From Pseudomonadota bacterium (GTDB lineage Bacteria; Pseudomonadota; Gammaproteobacteria; Steroidobacterales; Steroidobacteraceae): a stretch of 8,646 nt of DNA. This document shows, piece by piece, positions 6,492-8,646 of the stretch. The notes under the pieces are model-generated. The model saw only the letters and a list, made by a program, of their open reading frames with translations, made no database searches and was not told the origin of the DNA. Position 1 is the stretch's first letter; each line of letters starts with the position of its first letter. The position numbers and the translations under genes are program-made. The stretch spans positions 1-8,646 of the forward strand of contig JAJXWE010000041.1 of NCBI GenBank assembly GCA_021781775.1. Reading direction: 5' to 3'.

Positions 6492-6785
6492 ATGACCCCG
6501 ATGCCCAAAGCCACACTGAGCGAGATCCGCACCGCGCTCGAGCTCAGCCTCGCGCCAGTTTCGCTCGAGGTCCGCGACGACAGCGCGCGGCACGAGGGAC
6601 ACGCCGGGGCACGCTCCGGCGGGCACTACCAGGTCGCGGTCGTCTCGGCGGCCTTCGCCGGTCGCACGCCGCTCGAGCGGCACCGCATGGTCTACCAGGC
6701 CCTCGAGCCGCTGATGGGCCGAGGCATCCACGCCGTGAACATCATTGCACAAGCCCCGCAGAGCCCGGGGCGCCCCGCAACCTGA
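6492..6785 (+). CDS. BolA-family protein
   Basis: BolA-family proteins are small cytoplasmic proteins that partner monothiol glutaredoxins in Fe-S handling. BolA itself also acts as a stress-linked regulator of cell shape and biofilm genes. The product (97 residues from ATG 6492, 94 from ATG 6501) has the BolA core: LSEIRTALELSLAPVSLEVRDDSARH, GGHYQVAVVSAAFAG, RHRMVYQAL and GIHAVNIIAQAP. That core includes the invariant RHR and the C-terminal His (GIHA) that ligates metal or Fe-S in the family. Neither ATG has a recognisable Shine-Dalgarno. I chose the first ATG after the candidate -10. It is divergent from yciO and followed by a PPIase gene, a pairing common in gammaproteobacteria. Whether it is BolA proper or an IbaG-like paralogue is not settled by sequence inspection. 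Confidence 0.87.
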   Translation: MTPMPKATLSEIRTALELSLAPVSLEVRDDSARHEGHAGARSGGHYQVAVVSAAFAGRTPLERHRMVYQALEPLMGRGIHAVNIIAQAPQSPGRPAT

Positions 6786-6792
6786 ACCGGAC

Positions 6793-6810
6793 GGCGCCGC
6801 CCGCGGCGCC
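6793..6810 (+). terminator. GC hairpin after the BolA gene
   Basis: GGCGCCG and CGGCGCC are perfect seven-base arms around CCCG, starting eight bases after the BolA stop. They are followed by a pyrimidine-rich CTCCTCTTGCC in place of a clean T-run. It lies in the 59-base gap before the PPIase gene, so it may be a weak terminator or attenuator that lowers downstream expression. Confidence 0.4.
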
Positions 6811-6844
6811 CTCCTCTTGCCATCCACCCAGCAACGAGAACCCC

Positions 6845-7777
6845 ATGAAGCATCTCAGGATCCCCTTGATCGCGCTCGCCGTGCTCGGCCTCGCGGCCTG
6901 CCACACGAAGCCGACCGCCTCGGTTTCCCCGGCGGTGGCCACCGTCAATGGCGTGCCGATCACCCAGCAGTTCTACGACGCCTACATCAAGATGATCTCC
7001 GGCGGGCGCACCCCGAGCGAGCTCACGCCGCAGCAGCGGGCCATGGTGCTCGACGGACTGATCCGCGCCGAGACGGTGGCGCAGGCAGCGACCAAGCAGG
7101 GCCTCGACAAGGAGCCGCACACCCAGGCGATGCTCGAGCTCACCCGGCTCAACGTGCTGGAGCAGGCGCTTTCGGACAAGTACCTCGCGAGCGCTCAGCC
7201 GACCGATGCGCAGCTGCAGTCGATCTATGACCAGCAGCTCGCCAAGTTCCCCAAGCTCGAGTACCACGCGCGGCACATCCTGGTGAAGAGCCAGGCCGAG
7301 GCCGAGAAGATCATCCACCAGCTCGATCAGGATCACGGGCGCAACTTCGCGACGCTCGCGAAGGCCGACTCGATCGATCCGTCGAAGGCCAATGGCGGGG
7401 ATCTGGGCTGGTTCCCGCTGAGCAACATGGTCCCGTCGTTCTCGGACGCGCTCGCCAAGCTCAAGGTCGGTCAGATCACTCAGGCCCCGGTGCACACGCG
7501 CTTCGGTTGGCACGTGATCGAGCTGCTCGGCACCCGGCCGATGCAGGCGCCGAGCTTCCAGGAGGTCAAGGCGCGTCTGATGCAGGCCGTCGAGAACAAG
7601 AAGTTCGGCGAGTACACGACCTCGCTGGTCAAGACGGCGAAGGTCGAAACCTACCTCGACCCGCAGACCGGTGAGCTCTCGAAGAAGGCTACCGCAGGCA
7701 TGCCCGCCATCCCGGCTGAGCCGGCCGCCCCCGCGGGCGCCGCCGCTCCCGCTGCCGGCGCCCCGCCGAGCCCGTGA
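6845..7777 (+). CDS. Parvulin-type peptidyl-prolyl cis-trans isomerase lipoprotein
   Basis: This is a probable periplasmic folding factor of the PpiC/SurA-like parvulin class. The 310-residue product opens with a lipoprotein signal peptide: a basic start (MKHLR), a hydrophobic core, and a lipobox GLAAC with the lipidated Cys at 19. His at +2 argues for outer-membrane sorting. Residues 31-135 resemble the SurA-like helical chaperone segment (VATVNGVPIT..FYDAYI...). The parvulin domain is about residues 140-231: YHARHILVKSQAEAEKI, FATLAKADSIDPSKANGGDLGWF and HTRFGWHVIELLGTRP. The C-terminus is an Ala/Pro-rich tail of about 30 residues. A weak ACGAGAA precedes ATG 6845. The adjacent BolA gene is probably co-transcribed, subject to the hairpin between them. 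Confidence 0.93.
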   Translation: MKHLRIPLIALAVLGLAACHTKPTASVSPAVATVNGVPITQQFYDAYIKMISGGRTPSELTPQQRAMVLDGLIRAETVAQAATKQGLDKEPHTQAMLELTRLNVLEQALSDKYLASAQPTDAQLQSIYDQQLAKFPKLEYHARHILVKSQAEAEKIIHQLDQDHGRNFATLAKADSIDPSKANGGDLGWFPLSNMVPSFSDALAKLKVGQITQAPVHTRFGWHVIELLGTRPMQAPSFQEVKARLMQAVENKKFGEYTTSLVKTAKVETYLDPQTGELSKKATAGMPAIPAEPAAPAGAAAPAAGAPPSP

Positions 7778-7787
7778 CCGTCCGCGC

Positions 7788-7815
7788 CCCGGGCCGGCCA
7801 ACGGGCCGGTCCGGG
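7788..7815. terminator. Twelve-base hairpin at the PPIase/ligA convergent junction
   Basis: CCCGGGCCGGCC (7788-7799) pairs with GGCCGGTCCGGG (7804-7815) around an AACG loop, with one G-T pairing. It lies ten bases after the PPIase stop and eleven bases beyond the ligA stop, so it could end transcription from both sides. Neither strand shows a T-run after it. Confidence 0.55.
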
Positions 7816-7826
7816 TGCGCCGGGCC

Positions 7827-8646
7827 TCAGCGTCGGTGCGCCTCGAGCAACCGACGCAGCCCTGCCTCATCGAGCACCGGCACCCCGAGGGCCTGCGCCT
7901 TCTCGAGCTTCGAGCCCGGGTCCTCTCCCGCCACCACGTAGTGCGTCTTCTTCGAGACGCTGCCGGCGACTTTCGCCCCGAGCGCACTCAGGGCCTGCTC
8001 GGCCTCGTACCGCGTCATGCCCGCGAGCGTGCCGGTCAGCACCACGGTGGTGCCGGCGAGCGGCAGCTGGGCTGCGTGCGCCTCGAGCGGCTCCCAGCGC
8101 ACGCCGGCGGCGCGCAGTCGCCCGATGAGATCGCGATGCGCAGGTGCGGCGAAGAAGGCGCGCAACTGCGCCTACACCACCGGTCCGACGTCGGGAACCT
8201 GCTCGATCCGCTCGGGGTGTGAGCGGGCCGCCTCGATCAGCGCGTCGAGATCGCCGAAGTGGCGCGCCAGCGCGAGCGCGGTGGCCTCACCCACCTCGCG
8301 GATACCGAGCGCATACAGCAGCCGCGGCAGGGTCGTGTGCTTGCTGCGCTCGAGGGCATCGAGCAGGTTCGCCCCGGATTTCTCCCCCATCCGCTCCAGA
8401 CCCTGCAGCTGCTCGGCCGTGAGCCCGTACAGATCCGCCGGCGAGCTCACCAGCCCGCCCTCGACGAGCTGGGCGACGAGCTTCTCGCCGAGCCCCTCGA
8501 TGTCCATCGCCAGGCGGCTGGCGAAATGCCGGATCGCCTCCTGACGCTGGGCTGGACAGCTGAACCCGCCGGTGCAGCGGGCAACCGCCTCGCCCGCGGG
8601 CTTGAGCACCTCGGAGTGGCAGACCGGGCAGCGCTTCGGCAGCGTC
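7827..8646 (-). pseudogene. ligA: ligA, NAD+-dependent DNA ligase, 3' part, interrupted by an in-frame TAG
   Basis: LigA seals nicks in replication and repair and is normally essential. The window holds its C-terminal part, and the 5' part lies beyond base 8646. In order: the four-cysteine zinc finger (CPVC, then RCTGGFSCPAQ); the helix-hairpin-helix region (DIEGLGEKLVAQLVE, GLERMGEKSGANLL, RLLYALGIREVGEATALALA and VPDVGPVV); and, after a TAG at 8174-8172, AQLRAFFAAPAHRDLI and the BRCT domain (LAGTTVVLTGTLAGMTRYEAE through DEAGLRRLLEAHRR). Both sides are in the same frame and well conserved, so the lesion is one nonsense codon, not a frameshift. E. coli has VPDVGIVVASHVHNFFAE here, so TAG stands at an Ala. 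A TTG at 8165 has no ribosome binding site, so independent BRCT translation is unlikely. The cause may be a sequencing error, a decaying copy, or a functional ligase truncated before BRCT. Confidence 0.8.
8172..8174 (-). other. In-frame amber codon inside ligA
   Basis: Minus-strand codons read GTG GTG TAG GCG CAG TTG. The TAG is the only disruption of an otherwise clean ligA frame. Among the intact genes of this window seven end in TGA, one in TAA (yciO) and one in TAG (ubiG), so TAG does act as a normal stop here. An ancestral CAG, TCG or TGG codon could give it by one substitution; the Ala seen in E. coli would need two. Confidence 0.8.

Noticed and set aside
6381..6827. N-terminal extension of yciO upstream of GTG 6380
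   Set aside because: The perfect TAAGGAGG nine bases before GTG 6380 and the match to the E. coli YciO start (MSQ...HP) fix the start; the upstream part is antisense to the BolA gene.
7827..8165. Stand-alone BRCT protein started at TTG 8165
   Set aside because: No ribosome binding site precedes the TTG, and the first residues (RAFFAAPAHRDLI) are the normal end of the LigA HhH region, not a new N-terminus.
7827..8646. Frameshift in ligA
   Set aside because: The segments on both sides of the TAG are in the same frame and no bases are missing from the alignment to E. coli LigA, so only a nonsense codon is present.
1..8646. Mobile elements, CRISPR arrays, toxin-antitoxin or defence genes
   Set aside because: No terminal repeats, direct repeat arrays, transposase, integrase or defence domains are visible; every long conserved frame is a housekeeping gene.

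Overview
The window is a high-G+C (roughly 70 % by eye) chromosomal segment from a gammaproteobacterium. The evidence is UbiG (aerobic proteobacterial ubiquinone synthesis), the YciO-TrpS-ScpA-ScpB-RluB gene string, a BolA-family protein beside a lipoprotein parvulin, and RmuC. Gene content fits a GC-rich Xanthomonadales/Nevskiales/Chromatiales-like lineage, but I cannot place it further without a search. Almost every base is coding. I see no insertion sequence, phage, CRISPR array, tRNA or rRNA.

Layout. (1) 2-1936, plus strand: the 3' part of ubiG, then rmuC starting immediately after the ubiG stop. (2) 1922-6380, minus strand: a five-gene operon transcribed yciO > trpS > scpA > scpB > rluB, with gaps or overlaps of at most 19 bases. 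It converges on rmuC, and the two genes share a palindrome holding both stop codons. (3) 6381-6491: a 111-bp divergent intergenic region with a perfect Shine-Dalgarno for yciO and one symmetric -10 element that could serve both directions. (4) 6492-7777, plus strand: a BolA-family gene and a lipoprotein peptidyl-prolyl isomerase, separated by a GC hairpin. (5) 7827-8646, minus strand: the C-terminal part of ligA, running off the window and interrupted by one in-frame TAG.

Functionally this is housekeeping: quinone synthesis, DNA maintenance (RmuC, LigA), chromosome segregation (ScpAB with SMC), tRNA charging (TrpS), a YrdC-like protein (YciO), rRNA modification (RluB), Fe-S or redox-linked regulation (BolA) and periplasmic folding (PPIase). 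I found no new multi-gene system.

The points worth attention are inside ordinary genes. The ligase gene has an in-frame amber codon before its BRCT domain. RluB has lost or shifted its catalytic aspartate and carries changes in two other conserved motifs, so it looks like a pseudoenzyme. TrpS carries the four-cysteine signature of [4Fe-4S] tryptophanyl-tRNA synthetases. A seven-codon ORF with a strong ribosome binding site links the yciO stop to the trpS start. One palindrome ends both rmuC and rluB.
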